This document shows positions 8,222-16,499 of a DNA stretch of 32,008 bases, piece after piece. Position 1 is the first letter of the stretch. The number at the start of each line of letters is the position of its first letter. The position numbers were made by a program, and so were the translations under genes. Where the stretch lies: the NCBI GenBank assembly GCA_018969975.1, contig JAGWXI010000025.1, positions 1-32,008 of the forward strand. The letters run 5' to 3'. The notes under the pieces were generated by a model. It made no database searches, was not told the origin of the DNA, and worked only from the letters and a program-made list of their open reading frames with translations. This DNA is from Burkholderiales bacterium. Its GTDB lineage: Bacteria; Pseudomonadota; Gammaproteobacteria; Burkholderiales; Burkholderiaceae_C.

Positions 8222-9223
8222 ATGAAAAACAACCGTCGTCAATTTATCCAAGCCGCCTTGGCCCCCGCCGCGGCCAGCGCGCTCACTCCCTGGAGTGCAT
8301 TCGCCCAAAGCGCTTTGCCTCTAGAAGTTGTCAAAATCGTCAACGGCTTTCCCGCTGGCGGCAGTGCGGACGTCACCAGCCGCCGTATCGGTGACAAGAT
8401 GAGCGGCACCAGCTACACCAAATCTGCCGTAGTAGAAAACAAAACGGGCGCCGCTGGTCGTATTGCGGTGGACACGGTCAAGGTTGCTAACCCCGACGGC
8501 GCCACTTTGCTACTCACGCCCTATTCCATGATGTCGATTTATCCGCACATCTACAGCAAGTTGAGCTACGACCCCTTTAAAGACTTTGTTTCTGTGGGCA
8601 TGGCATCCATGTTGTCGCACGGACTAGCCGTAGGACCCAAAGTGCCAGCAACTGTCAAAACCGTCAAAGACTATCTGGCATGGGCCAAAGCAAATCCCAA
8701 CGATGCGAGCTATGGTTCGCCAGCGGCAGGGTCCACACCCCATTTCTTGGGCGCTTTATTGGGATTGAATAACAACGTCGATCTCAAACACATTCCTTAC
8801 CGCGGCTCCGTGCCTGGTATTGCCGACATGATCGGCGGGCAACTGGCTTCTATGTTTACCCCACACGGTGACTTCATCCCCAACCATAAGGCTGGCAAGA
8901 TCCGCATCATTGCTACTTCTGGGCGCACTCGCTCTGCTTTCGTACCAGAGGTGCCCACCTTCGCCGAGCAAGGTTTCCCCGATTTGGTGGTTGAAGAGTG
9001 GTTTGGTTTCTACGCGCCTGCCAAAACTCCTGCAGCCGTTGTGGCCGCAGCCAACACCGCGATGAACTTGGCACTCAAAGACAAAGGTGTGATCGAAGGC
9101 CTTGGACTCTCTGGCATGGTGCCGGTGGGGGGCAGTCCAGATGACATGGCCCGCGACATGAAAAAACAATTTGATACTTGGGGTCCGATCGTCAAACGCA
9201 TTGGATTCACTGCAGAGTCTTAA
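8222..9223 (+). CDS. Bug/TctC family substrate-binding protein of the aromatic-acid cluster
   Basis: A 333-residue periplasmic receptor with an unusual twin-arginine-looking start, MKNNRRQFIQAALAPAAASALTPWSAFAQS. The RRQFIQ segment followed by a mild hydrophobic stretch is Tat-like, and the AFA-QS site allows signal cleavage. The Bug signature FPAGGSADVTSRRIGDK follows near residue 43, then VVENKTGAAGRIAVDTVK and HIPYRGSVPGIADMIGGQLA. The start is fixed by AGGAG six bases upstream. It lies nine bases after the ligase gene, so it probably delivers the acid that the ligase activates. No tctA or tctB accompanies it. The ligand identity is inferred from context only. Confidence 0.93.
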   Translation: MKNNRRQFIQAALAPAAASALTPWSAFAQSALPLEVVKIVNGFPAGGSADVTSRRIGDKMSGTSYTKSAVVENKTGAAGRIAVDTVKVANPDGATLLLTPYSMMSIYPHIYSKLSYDPFKDFVSVGMASMLSHGLAVGPKVPATVKTVKDYLAWAKANPNDASYGSPAAGSTPHFLGALLGLNNNVDLKHIPYRGSVPGIADMIGGQLASMFTPHGDFIPNHKAGKIRIIATSGRTRSAFVPEVPTFAEQGFPDLVVEEWFGFYAPAKTPAAVVAAANTAMNLALKDKGVIEGLGLSGMVPVGGSPDDMARDMKKQFDTWGPIVKRIGFTAES

Positions 9224-9224
9224 A

Positions 9225-9644
9225 TTGGACGCGGCGTTTTTGCAAAGTTTGCTCGGCTATAACGCCCGCCGAGCCTCGCTGGCCATCATCGAACAATTCC
9301 ACGTCGATATGGCCAGCTTTGATTTGCGGCCTGTCGATTTTTCTGTGCTCTCTTTAATTAGGCACAACCCAGGTACTACCTCGCGCCAGTTGTGCCAAGC
9401 GCTCAACATCTTGCCGCCCAATATGGTGGTTTTTTTGAAGAACTTCGAAAAACGTCAATTGGTCGACCGCGCGCCCCACCCAACCGACGGCCGCGCTATG
9501 GGGCTGACGCTGACTCAAAGCGGCGAGGCGCTCATGCAAGCAGCGGAGAAAACAGCCATGGACTCAGGTCTCAAAGCCACATCCGCACTCACCGAGAGCG
9601 AGCGCCAAACTTTGGCGCGCTTGCTGCAAAAGATTTACCTGTGA
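9225..9644 (+). CDS. MarR family transcriptional regulator
   Basis: A winged-helix regulator of about 139 residues from this start. It has an N-terminal dimer helix (LDAAFLQSLLGYNARRASLAIIEQF), then the DNA-binding part: DFSVLSLIRHNPGTTSRQLCQALNI, MVVFLKNFEKRQLVDRAPHPTDGRAMGLTLTQSG. The DxR-type wing (HPTDGRA) is the MarR hallmark. No ATG exists before residue 48 of the longest frame. I chose TTG at 9225, one base after the stop of the upstream Bug gene. Another TTG at 9171 would add 18 residues overlapping that gene. MarR proteins commonly repress aromatic-acid operons and release DNA on binding the acid or its CoA ester. Self-control of the 5549-9644 operon through the 5460-5474 repeat is a reasonable guess. 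Confidence 0.85.
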   Translation: MDAAFLQSLLGYNARRASLAIIEQFHVDMASFDLRPVDFSVLSLIRHNPGTTSRQLCQALNILPPNMVVFLKNFEKRQLVDRAPHPTDGRAMGLTLTQSGEALMQAAEKTAMDSGLKATSALTESERQTLARLLQKIYL

Positions 9645-9688
9645 GTACACTGTCAAGCTTTTTTGCTTGACTATTAAAAGGACGTCCC

Positions 9689-10039
9689 ATGAACACCACA
9701 CCCTCCGGCTTGCAATTTACCGACTCCGTCGTGGGGGAAGGCCAGGAAGCTGCTTCTGGCCAATTTGTCACTGTGCATTACACCGGCTGGCTCTATGAAG
9801 ACGGCGAACAAGGTGCCAAGTTTGACTCCAGCCGCGACCGCAACGACCCTTTTGAGTTTTCGCTAGGCGCTGGCATGGTAATAAAGGGCTGGGACGAAGG
9901 CGTCCAAGGCATGAAGATTGGCGGCCAACGCACGCTCATTATCCCGCCCGAACTCGGCTACGGTGCGCGCGGTGCGGGCGGCGTGATTCCCCCCAACGCC
10001 ACTTTGAAGTTCGATGTCGAGTTGATCGCCGTCGAGTAA
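9689..10039 (+). CDS. FKBP-type peptidyl-prolyl cis-trans isomerase
   Basis: A 116-residue single-domain FKBP without a signal peptide, so cytoplasmic. It has VTVHYTGWLYEDGEQGAKFDSS, FEFSLGAGMVIKGWDEGVQGMKIGGQRTLIIPPELGYGARGAGGVIPPNATLKFDVEL, the core beta-sheet and active-site pattern (Tyr, Phe, Asp, Trp, Tyr) of the FK506-binding fold. It catalyses prolyl bond isomerisation and may help protein folding. An AAAGGACG ribosome-binding site supports the start. It is a single-gene unit closed by the strong terminator at 10056-10081. Its position before the chaperone genes fits a folding role but is not evidence of co-regulation. Confidence 0.95.
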   Translation: MNTTPSGLQFTDSVVGEGQEAASGQFVTVHYTGWLYEDGEQGAKFDSSRDRNDPFEFSLGAGMVIKGWDEGVQGMKIGGQRTLIIPPELGYGARGAGGVIPPNATLKFDVELIAVE

Positions 10040-10055
10040 GTTCTTTTCTATTACA

Positions 10056-10081
10056 AAAAAGGGGCTCTAGAGCCCCTTTTT
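10056..10081 (+). terminator. Intrinsic terminator after the FKBP gene
   Basis: A perfect 26-base palindrome: five A, then GGGGCTCT, its complement AGAGCCCC, then five T. The GC-rich stem of six pairs (GGGGCT/AGCCCC, loop CTAG) followed by T residues is a textbook rho-independent terminator. The A run makes it able to act in both directions, though no gene reads into it from the right. Confidence 0.93.
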
Positions 10082-10114
10082 GCTTCTATTTGGTCGTTTT
10101 TTCGTCGATTCCCT

Positions 10115-10141
10115 CTTGAACTGAAGGTTTTTGCCCTCAGT
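10115..10141 (+). promoter_or_regulatory. Candidate sigma-32 (heat-shock) promoter of grpE
   Basis: CTTGAA at 10115-10120 is preceded by CCCT, matching the heat-shock -35 consensus well. After 13 bases comes CCCTCAGT, a partial match to the CCCCATNT -10. It sits 47 bp before grpE. The -35 is good and the -10 weak. Confidence 0.5.
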
Positions 10142-10187
10142 TCTTTGATAACTTCAGTCACCAACCACTTACCTTTTTTCAAAGACT

Positions 10188-10793
10188 ATGTCAGACGCCC
10201 CACCTCACAACGACCCCTTGCATTCCACGCAAACGCAAGGTCAAGCGCAACCCGGCGATCCAACTCAAACAGCAGGCAGCGCTGCCACTCCAGATGCGGC
10301 GGCTTCGCAAAACCAAGAGCCAATCGACCCTTTGACCGCAGCCCAAGCTGAAGTAGCCCTACTTCAAGCCAAAGTCGCTGAATTGCAAGACCAATTTGTG
10401 CGCGGTCAAGCTGAGGTGCAAAACGCCCGTCGCCGTGCGGACGAAGAAGTGTCCAAAGCCCGCAAGTTTGCGCTCGAGAGCTTCGCCGACAGCCTGCTTC
10501 CTGTGCTCGACAGCTTAGAAGCTGGCCTTGCCATACAAAGCGCAACCCCTGAACAAATTCGCGAAGGTGCTGAAGCGACGCTTCGCCAACTCAAAAGCGC
10601 CATGGAGCGCAACAAAATCATTGCAATTGATCCAGTAGCTGGCACCAAGTTCGATCCCGCCCAACACCAGGCTATCAGCGTGGTGCCCGCGGAACAAGAG
10701 CCCAACTCAGTTGTTTCTGTTTTGCAAAAAGGCTATCTCATCGCAGAGCGCGTTTTACGACCTGCACTTGTGACTGTCTCGGCTCCTAAATAA
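10188..10793 (+). CDS. grpE: Nucleotide exchange factor GrpE
   Basis: A 201-residue GrpE. Residues 1-45 are a low-complexity, Gln/Thr-rich, probably disordered lead. A long coiled-coil helix follows ([60 protein letters not shown]). The C-terminal beta-domain has [53 protein letters not shown], the family signature. GrpE dimers release ADP from DnaK. The gene is directly upstream of dnaK (127-bp gap), in the classical heat-shock order, with no hrcA before it. The ATG follows AAAGACT, a modest ribosome-binding site. Confidence 0.97.
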   Translation: MSDAPPHNDPLHSTQTQGQAQPGDPTQTAGSAATPDAAASQNQEPIDPLTAAQAEVALLQAKVAELQDQFVRGQAEVQNARRRADEEVSKARKFALESFADSLLPVLDSLEAGLAIQSATPEQIREGAEATLRQLKSAMERNKIIAIDPVAGTKFDPAQHQAISVVPAEQEPNSVVSVLQKGYLIAERVLRPALVTVSAPK

Positions 10794-10853
10794 ATCGGCT
10801 GCGTTAAAACCGCGCTATTGCAGACTTAGATCAGCAAATACACAACGCAAAGA

Positions 10854-10880
10854 CTTGAAATCGGAAAAGTTATCCACAAC
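10854..10880 (+). promoter_or_regulatory. Candidate sigma-32 promoter of dnaK
   Basis: CTTGAA at 10854-10859 is followed after 13-14 bases by TCCACAAC, which is only loosely like CCCCATNT. It lies about 40 bp before the dnaK start. The matching -35 before grpE makes it more plausible. No CIRCE-type inverted repeat (TTAGCACTC and its complement) is visible before either gene. Confidence 0.38.
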
Positions 10881-10920
10881 TGTTCCTCATCTGAATTGTT
10901 AGAAATTACCGGAGAAAAAA

Positions 10921-12855
10921 ATGGGAAAAATTATCGGCATTGACTTAGGTACCACCAACTCGTGTGTGGCCATCATGGAAGGCAACACCACCAAGGTGAT
11001 CGAAAACGCCGAAGGCGCGCGCACCACCCCTTCCATCATTGCATACCAAGAAGATGGCGAAATTCTGGTTGGCGCTTCGGCAAAACGCCAAGCGGTTACC
11101 AACCCACGCAATACCTTGTTCGCTGTCAAGCGCTTGATCGGCCGCAAATTCGCCGAAAAAGAAGTGCAAAAAGACATCGACCTGATGCCCTACACCATCG
11201 CCAAAGCCGATAACGGCGACGCATGGGTAGAAGTGCGCGGCAATAAATTAGCACCGCCTCAAATCAGCGCTGAAATTCTGCGCAAGATGAAAAAGACAGC
11301 GGAGGATTACCTCGGCGAAGAAGTATCCGAAGCGGTCATCACCGTCCCCGCCTACTTCAACGACGCACAACGCCAAGCTACCAAAGATGCCGGACGCATC
11401 GCAGGCTTGGATGTCAAGCGCATCATCAATGAGCCGACTGCCGCTGCCTTGGCCTTTGGACTTGATAAATCTGAAAAAGGTGATCGCAAAATTGCCGTAT
11501 ACGACTTGGGTGGAGGTACTTTTGACGTCTCGATCATTGAAATCGCTGATGTAGATGGCGAAAAACAATTCGAAGTACTCTCTACCAACGGCGATACCTT
11601 TTTAGGTGGCGAAGACTTTGACCAGCGCATCATCGACTTCATCATTGCCGAATTCAAGAAAGACTCTGGCGTTGATTTGTCCAAAGACGTTTTGGCCCTG
11701 CAACGCCTCAAAGAGTCTGCCGAAAAAGCCAAGATCGAACTCTCTTCATCTACCGGCACCGACATCAACCTGCCCTACATCACAGCTGACGCATCTGGTC
11801 CTAAACACCTCAATATCAAACTCAACCGTGCCAAGCTCGAACAACTCGTTGAGGAGTTGATCGAACGCACCATCGCACCTTGCCGCACCGCCATCAAAGA
11901 TGCCGGTGTGTCAGTAGGTGACATCGACGACGTGATCATGGTCGGCGGTATGACCCGCATGCCGAAAGTGCAAGACAAGGTCAAAGAATTCTTTGGTAAA
12001 GAGCCACGCCGTGACGTCAATCCTGACGAAGCCGTTGCTGTGGGCGCTGCGATCCAAGGACAAGTGCTCTCAGGCGACCGTTCTGACGTGTTGTTGTTGG
12101 ACGTAACACCGTTGAGCTTAGGTATCGAAACCTTGGGCGGCGTAATGACCAAGATGATCACCAAGAACACCACCATTCCTACCAAGTTTGCACAAACCTT
12201 CTCCACCGCGGATGACAACCAACCCGCCGTTACTATCAAGGTTTACCAAGGCGAGCGTGAAATGGCCTCTGGCAACAAGTCTTTGGGGGAATTCAACCTC
12301 GAAGGTATTCCACCAGCTCCACGTGGCACACCGCAGATTGAAGTGAGTTTTGATATCGACGCCAACGGCATCTTGCACGTCGGCGCCAAAGACAAAGCCA
12401 CTGGCAAAGAAAACAAAATCACGATTAAAGCCAACTCTGGTTTGTCGGAAGAAGAGATCCAACAAATGGTCAAAGATGCAGAGTTGAACGCTGCTGAAGA
12501 CAAGAAGAAGTTGGAAATCGTGCAATCACGCAACCAAGCCGATGCTGCAGTTCACAGCGTTAAGAAAAGTTTGACTGAACACGGCGACAAACTCGACGCT
12601 GGCGAGAAAGAAAAAATCGAGGCCGCCGTCAAAGAAGTTGAAGACGCTTTAAAAGGCGAAGACAAAGCCGAGATCGATGCCAAAACCGAAGCATTGATGA
12701 CCGTTTCTCAAAAGCTGGGTGAAAAAGTCTATGCTGATATGCAAGCCCAACAAGCTGCTGCAGCTGGCGGCGCATCTGGCGCAGCCAATGAAAGCGCTAA
12801 GCCCGCTGACGATAACGTCGTTGATGCAGAGGTCAAAGAAGTCAAAAAAGGCTAA
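10921..12855 (+). CDS. dnaK: Chaperone protein DnaK (Hsp70)
   Basis: A 644-residue Hsp70, full length. The nucleotide-binding domain starts [21 protein letters not shown], with [18 protein letters not shown] near residue 195 and [11 protein letters not shown] near 343. A hydrophobic linker ([15 protein letters not shown], near 390) leads to the substrate-binding domain. The C-terminal lid ends in an Ala/Gly-rich tail and [14 protein letters not shown]. It binds exposed hydrophobic stretches of client proteins in an ATP cycle driven by DnaJ and GrpE. A GGAG ribosome-binding site lies before the ATG. grpE upstream and dnaJ downstream complete the KJE machine in one cluster. Confidence 0.98.
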   Translation: MGKIIGIDLGTTNSCVAIMEGNTTKVIENAEGARTTPSIIAYQEDGEILVGASAKRQAVTNPRNTLFAVKRLIGRKFAEKEVQKDIDLMPYTIAKADNGDAWVEVRGNKLAPPQISAEILRKMKKTAEDYLGEEVSEAVITVPAYFNDAQRQATKDAGRIAGLDVKRIINEPTAAALAFGLDKSEKGDRKIAVYDLGGGTFDVSIIEIADVDGEKQFEVLSTNGDTFLGGEDFDQRIIDFIIAEFKKDSGVDLSKDVLALQRLKESAEKAKIELSSSTGTDINLPYITADASGPKHLNIKLNRAKLEQLVEELIERTIAPCRTAIKDAGVSVGDIDDVIMVGGMTRMPKVQDKVKEFFGKEPRRDVNPDEAVAVGAAIQGQVLSGDRSDVLLLDVTPLSLGIETLGGVMTKMITKNTTIPTKFAQTFSTADDNQPAVTIKVYQGEREMASGNKSLGEFNLEGIPPAPRGTPQIEVSFDIDANGILHVGAKDKATGKENKITIKANSGLSEEEIQQMVKDAELNAAEDKKKLEIVQSRNQADAAVHSVKKSLTEHGDKLDAGEKEKIEAAVKEVEDALKGEDKAEIDAKTEALMTVSQKLGEKVYADMQAQQAAAAGGASGAANESAKPADDNVVDAEVKEVKKG

Positions 12856-12872
12856 TACTTTTTAACACCGTG

Positions 12873-12907
12873 CGCCGCGCCAAGGCCTATTCAGGGTCTG
12901 CGCGGCG
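12873..12907 (+). repeat. Inverted repeat (hairpin) between dnaK and dnaJ
   Basis: CGCCGCGC at 12873-12880 and GCGCGGCG at 12900-12907 are perfect complements around a 19-base loop. All stem pairs are G:C. There is no T run after it, so it is not a standard terminator. It could slow transcription or stabilise or cut the dnaK-dnaJ message so that less DnaJ than DnaK is made. Confidence 0.6.
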
Positions 12908-12933
12908 TTGGCATATTTCACAGCAAAACCACC

Positions 12934-14070
12934 ATGGCTACTAAACGCGACTTTTACGAAATTTTGGGTGTCCCCAAAAATGCCAGCGATGAAGAGATTA
13001 AAAAAGCCTATCGCAAACTGGCGATGAAGCACCACCCAGATCGCAACCAAGGTGATAAAGCCAAAGAAGCGGAAGTGAAATTCAAGGAGAGCAAGGAAGC
13101 CTATGAAATGCTCTCTGATCCGCAAAAGCGGGCTGCCTATGACCAGTATGGCCACGCAGGTGTTGATCCAAATATGCGCGGTGGCCCGGGCGGTGCTGAG
13201 TTTGCTGGCGGATTTGGTGAAGCATTTGGCGATATCTTTGGCGATATCTTCGGCCAAGCACGGCGCGGCGCGGGTGGCCGTCAGGTTTACCGCGGTAATG
13301 ACTTGAGCTATGCCATGGAGATCACGCTTGAAGAAGCTGCCAATGGCAAAGATGCCGAAATTCGCATTCCTGGTTGGGATGAATGCGACCCCTGTCATGG
13401 CACGGGTGCCAAACCAGGAACATCTGCAAAGTCATGCACAACATGTAACGGCAGTGGCCAAGTGCAAATGCGCCAAGGTTTTTTTAGCGTGCAGCAAACC
13501 TGTCCGCATTGCCGAGGCTCAGGCAAGATCATTTCAGACCCCTGTAATACATGCAGTGGCCAGGGCAAGGTCAAGAAACAAAAAACACTGGAAGTCAAAA
13601 TCCCGGCTGGAATAGATGATGGCATGCGCATACGTAGCACGGGTAACGGGGAGCCTGGTACCAATGGCGGGCCATCGGGCGACTTGTTCATCGAAATCCG
13701 TTTGAAAAAGCATGACATCTTCGAGCGCGATGGCGATGACTTGCACTGCTCTGTACCAATTAGTTTCACCACAGCTGCACTAGGAGGCGAAATACGTGTG
13801 CCTACGCTTGCCGGTGAGGCGGCCATTGATATTCCTGAGGGCACACAGAACGACAAGCAGTTCCGTTTGCGTGGCAAAGGCATGAAAGGCCTGCGGTCAA
13901 GCTTTCCTGGGGATTTGTATTGCCACATTACTGTTGAAACACCAGTCAAGCTCAGTGAACATCAACGTAAATTACTCAAAGAACTAGATGACTCCCTAAA
14001 AAAAGGTGGCTTGAAGCATTCACCTGCCGAGGGGGGGTGGGCCGAGAAGTTAAAGCGGTTTTTTAACTAA
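12934..14070 (+). CDS. dnaJ: Chaperone protein DnaJ (Hsp40)
   Basis: A 378-residue type-I J protein. The J domain (1-70) holds the HPD motif at 34-36 that triggers DnaK ATPase. A Gly/Phe-rich stretch (82-115) follows. The zinc region has four CxxC pairs: C151/C154, C168/C171, C190/C193 and C204/C207, all intact. The C-terminal substrate-binding barrels follow to residue 378. It delivers unfolded proteins to DnaK. The start overlaps no ribosome-binding site of note (AACCACC precedes the ATG). It is 78 bp downstream of dnaK with the GC-rich hairpin in between. Confidence 0.97.
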   Translation: MATKRDFYEILGVPKNASDEEIKKAYRKLAMKHHPDRNQGDKAKEAEVKFKESKEAYEMLSDPQKRAAYDQYGHAGVDPNMRGGPGGAEFAGGFGEAFGDIFGDIFGQARRGAGGRQVYRGNDLSYAMEITLEEAANGKDAEIRIPGWDECDPCHGTGAKPGTSAKSCTTCNGSGQVQMRQGFFSVQQTCPHCRGSGKIISDPCNTCSGQGKVKKQKTLEVKIPAGIDDGMRIRSTGNGEPGTNGGPSGDLFIEIRLKKHDIFERDGDDLHCSVPISFTTAALGGEIRVPTLAGEAAIDIPEGTQNDKQFRLRGKGMKGLRSSFPGDLYCHITVETPVKLSEHQRKLLKELDDSLKKGGLKHSPAEGGWAEKLKRFFN

Positions 14071-14130
14071 TTTATTTCGAGAAGATTGTCTTAAGCCGAT
14101 GGTGCCAGACCCCGCTCTATTCATCTGAGC

Positions 14131-15216
14131 TTAAGGTATTAATGTCAGGAATAAAAAGGACGCGAAAAGAACAAGATGAATTGCACCTTGCATGACATTG
14201 GTCTTACCAGAACCCAATGTAATTCCACCCACTAAAAATGTAAGTCCAAGTAGCACTACGTCTTTGGTATCGAGTCCCAGCATCAGTTCAAAATTAAAAA
14301 TAACTGAAAAAAGAATGACTAAGGGAATAGTTAAACCTATGCTTGCAAGAGCTGAGCCTATCGCTAAGTTCATGCTCGTTTGCAATCTGTCCGCCATGGC
14401 GGCTCTTAGAGCAGCCCATGTTTCTGGGAGCAGCACAATCAAAGCGATCAAAATTCCGACTATTGCACCTGGCGCGTTGTAAACAGTTACAAATGACTTG
14501 ATCGTAGGAGACAGTAATTTGGCAAATCCAACGACACACAAGAGTGATATGGACATAAGAAAAAAACTTATCCACGCCTGCTTGGAAGTTGGAGGAATTG
14601 CATGAACGGATTCATTTTGGACATCCGCAGTGGGTAAAAAATAATCTCTGTGTCGAATGGTTTGTATAAATACAAATACCAGCCACAAAGCCAGCGACGA
14701 AAGTGCAATAAATAAAAGTTGTGAGTTCGTATAGGTTCCCTCTGGAGAGCTAATGGTGTAGAGCGGCATAACCAATACCAAAACAGATAAAGTTGCCAAA
14801 GCTGCAAAACCAGAACCTGTTCCTTCTATTCGAAACAGCTGTTCCTTGTGATGCAACCCACCAATAAGTAAAGACAAACCTACGACGCCGTTACAAATAA
14901 TCATGACTGCCGAATAAATGGTGTCTCTGGGCAACGTTGCATTTTTACCGCCTTCCGTAAACATGATCGACAAAATCATGGCTGTTTCGATAACGGTCAC
15001 TGCTAATGCCAGAACCAGCGTTCCATAAGGTTCTCCCAGTCGATGTGCGATAACTTCCGCATGATGCACAGATGCAATAACTGCTACTAGCATGATGGCA
15101 AAAGCTATTGCAACAAGTAACCCCGTCATTGGTATTACCAGGAACACATATAGAAGTCCAGAACTTATTAAGGGTGTGAATTCAGGCCAATATTTATAGG
15201 GACTCAGGCGATTCAT
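14131..15216 (-). CDS. Cation/proton antiporter of the CaCA family (ChaA/y4hA-like)
   Basis: A 361-residue polytopic membrane protein with about ten hydrophobic segments and the internal repeat of calcium/cation antiporters. The first repeat has HHAEVIAHRLGEPYGTLVLALAVTVIETAMI with E77. The second has VLLPETWAALRAAMADRLQTSMNLAIGSALASIGLTIP with E265; these acidic residues are the likely ion-binding sites. The family exchanges Ca2+ (or Na+/K+) for H+ across the inner membrane. It is the last gene of a minus-strand set, 40 bp after the 150-residue unknown gene, and thus probably under the riboswitch at 16500-16643. Export of Mn2+ rather than, or besides, Ca2+ is therefore worth considering. No obvious ribosome-binding site is seen. 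Confidence 0.87.
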   Translation of the reverse strand: MNRLSPYKYWPEFTPLISSGLLYVFLVIPMTGLLVAIAFAIMLVAVIASVHHAEVIAHRLGEPYGTLVLALAVTVIETAMILSIMFTEGGKNATLPRDTIYSAVMIICNGVVGLSLLIGGLHHKEQLFRIEGTGSGFAALATLSVLVLVMPLYTISSPEGTYTNSQLLFIALSSLALWLVFVFIQTIRHRDYFLPTADVQNESVHAIPPTSKQAWISFFLMSISLLCVVGFAKLLSPTIKSFVTVYNAPGAIVGILIALIVLLPETWAALRAAMADRLQTSMNLAIGSALASIGLTIPLVILFSVIFNFELMLGLDTKDVVLLGLTFLVGGITLGSGKTNVMQGAIHLVLFASFLFLTLIP

Positions 15217-15256
15217 GGATGATAAATTCTGGCATAAAGATTTCTTATTTTAATAA

Positions 15257-15709
15257 TTAATCAGCAACCATGGCTATGCCTGCACCCATTGCAATAACGC
15301 CCACAGGCAAAGTGAGCGTTGTAGGTGATTGGGGTTGATTCTCAGTAACTTGATCTAAATTTGCACCTAATTTTGGGCGTCGAACATCAATCACTCGGGC
15401 TGTTTTAAATTCACCGCATAATTTTTTGGTGAATTCGGTTAGTGGTCCAAAGGCTGTTTTTATAAAAACTTGGGCATGTTGCTGTTTCAGCAAAGTTTCA
15501 ATTTCACAGGTAGCCTCTTGCGTCCAATCTTGACGCCATTTTTTTTGAGCAGTTTTAGATAGCCAACGTCCCCCATGCCGAGTCAATCGAGGTGGGCAAC
15601 CTACCAAGACCCAACAAACTCTGGTCTCAGGCTCTTGCGGTGTAAGCATAGGAATTATTTGCTGTAGCGCATATTCCTTGTCATCGATGTAAACAATAAA
15701 AGTTTCCAT
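15257..15709 (-). CDS. Unknown 150-residue protein in the riboswitch-led terC operon
   Basis: I do not recognise this family. The gene is real: a strong AAAGGAG ribosome-binding site lies seven bases before the ATG, and the spacing to both neighbours (26 and 40 bp) fits one operon. The protein looks alpha/beta, with strands such as TFIVYID, VCWVLVGCPP, AQVFIKTAFGP and ARVIDVRRP alternating with a helix (QKKWRQDWTQEATCEIETLLKQQ). This resembles a small Rossmann- or universal-stress-like fold, but that is only a visual impression. Residues 132-148 (LTLPVGVIAMGAGIAMV) form a hydrophobic C-terminal tail that could anchor it in the membrane. Cys residues sit at 32, 38, 68 and 98. It probably serves the metal-handling role of its neighbours. 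Confidence 0.8.
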   Translation of the reverse strand: METFIVYIDDKEYALQQIIPMLTPQEPETRVCWVLVGCPPRLTRHGGRWLSKTAQKKWRQDWTQEATCEIETLLKQQHAQVFIKTAFGPLTEFTKKLCGEFKTARVIDVRRPKLGANLDQVTENQPQSPTTLTLPVGVIAMGAGIAMVAD

Positions 15710-15735
15710 TTTTTTCTCCTTTTAGTTGAGGTAAG

Positions 15736-16446
15736 TTATGCAGAGTAAGGTTCTGATTTAGTGGCTTGTTCTTGTCGTTTTTGAGTCAAACGACTCAATC
15801 CCAAGACCCCCAAAATTGCTAAAGCATAGGTAAGTACGCGAGCGATTTGGTTGAACAATGCATCTCCGTCATACCAAGCGTCTAAAAGTTGTTCGTTGAT
15901 CAACATTTGAGCTGCGGTAAATGCAAGTACTGCAGCGCCTAAGTAAATGATGATGGGCCACCTTTCGACTAAACGCAGTACCAACCTGCTTCCCATAACC
16001 ACAATCGGAATGCTGATGAGTAAGCCTATTACCACCAAATCAAATGAACCATTGGCTGCTCCAGCGACGCCCAGAACGTTATCTATGCCCATCAAAGCAT
16101 CCGCAACCACAATGGTCTTCATGGCACTCCAAAATGTGGTTGCTGAAACGCTATGGTTGGCGTCATCGGAAGAATCAGAAATGAGCTTGTAAGCAATCCA
16201 AAGGAGACCGAGTCCACCAATGAACATGAGTCCTGGGATTTGAAGTAACCAAACAACGCAAACTGTCATCGCAGAACGTACAACAATTGCTGCAATGGTT
16301 CCCCAAACAATAGCCTTGTTTTGGTGCTCTGCAGGAAGATTACGGGCTGCAAGAGCTATAACTATTGCGTTATCTCCTGCTAAAACTAAATCAATGATTA
16401 CGATAGTCAACAAAGCTGACCACCACGGGAATGTAAATAATTCCAT
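15736..16446 (-). CDS. TerC family integral membrane protein (YkoY/YjbE-like, probable Mn2+ exporter)
   Basis: A 236-residue TerC-fold protein with about seven membrane segments. Both family signatures are present: DLVLAGDNAIVIALAARNLP with D25/N26 and VADALMGIDNVLGVAGAANG with D122/N123. These Asp-Asn pairs lie in facing helices and are thought to bind the metal. TerC proteins such as Alx and YkoY/MeeF are implicated in manganese efflux and in loading exported enzymes. The gene is the first of the minus-strand operon, directly behind a leader with yybP-ykoY riboswitch motifs, the classic arrangement for this family. The ATG has a GTAGGG ribosome-binding site that may be masked (see riboswitch). 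Confidence 0.94.
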   Translation of the reverse strand: MELFTFPWWSALLTIVIIDLVLAGDNAIVIALAARNLPAEHQNKAIVWGTIAAIVVRSAMTVCVVWLLQIPGLMFIGGLGLLWIAYKLISDSSDDANHSVSATTFWSAMKTIVVADALMGIDNVLGVAGAANGSFDLVVIGLLISIPIVVMGSRLVLRLVERWPIIIYLGAAVLAFTAAQMLINEQLLDAWYDGDALFNQIARVLTYALAILGVLGLSRLTQKRQEQATKSEPYSA

Positions 16447-16474
16447 GGAAGACCCTACAACGATCCGAACACTT

Positions 16475-16491
16475 CCACAGTAAAGCTGTGG
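16475..16491 (-). repeat. Small hairpin in the terC leader
   Basis: CCACAG and CTGTGG form a six-pair stem around a five-base loop. It lies between the riboswitch-like core and the terC ribosome-binding site, so it may be part of the expression platform. There is no T run after it. Confidence 0.5.
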
Positions 16492-16499
16492 CGCGAGAG

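Noticed and set aside
14090-14135. CTTAAGC / GCTTAAG inverted repeat between convergent dnaJ and the antiporter gene
   Set aside because: Seven mostly A:T pairs around a 32-base loop with no T run; too weak to call a terminator.
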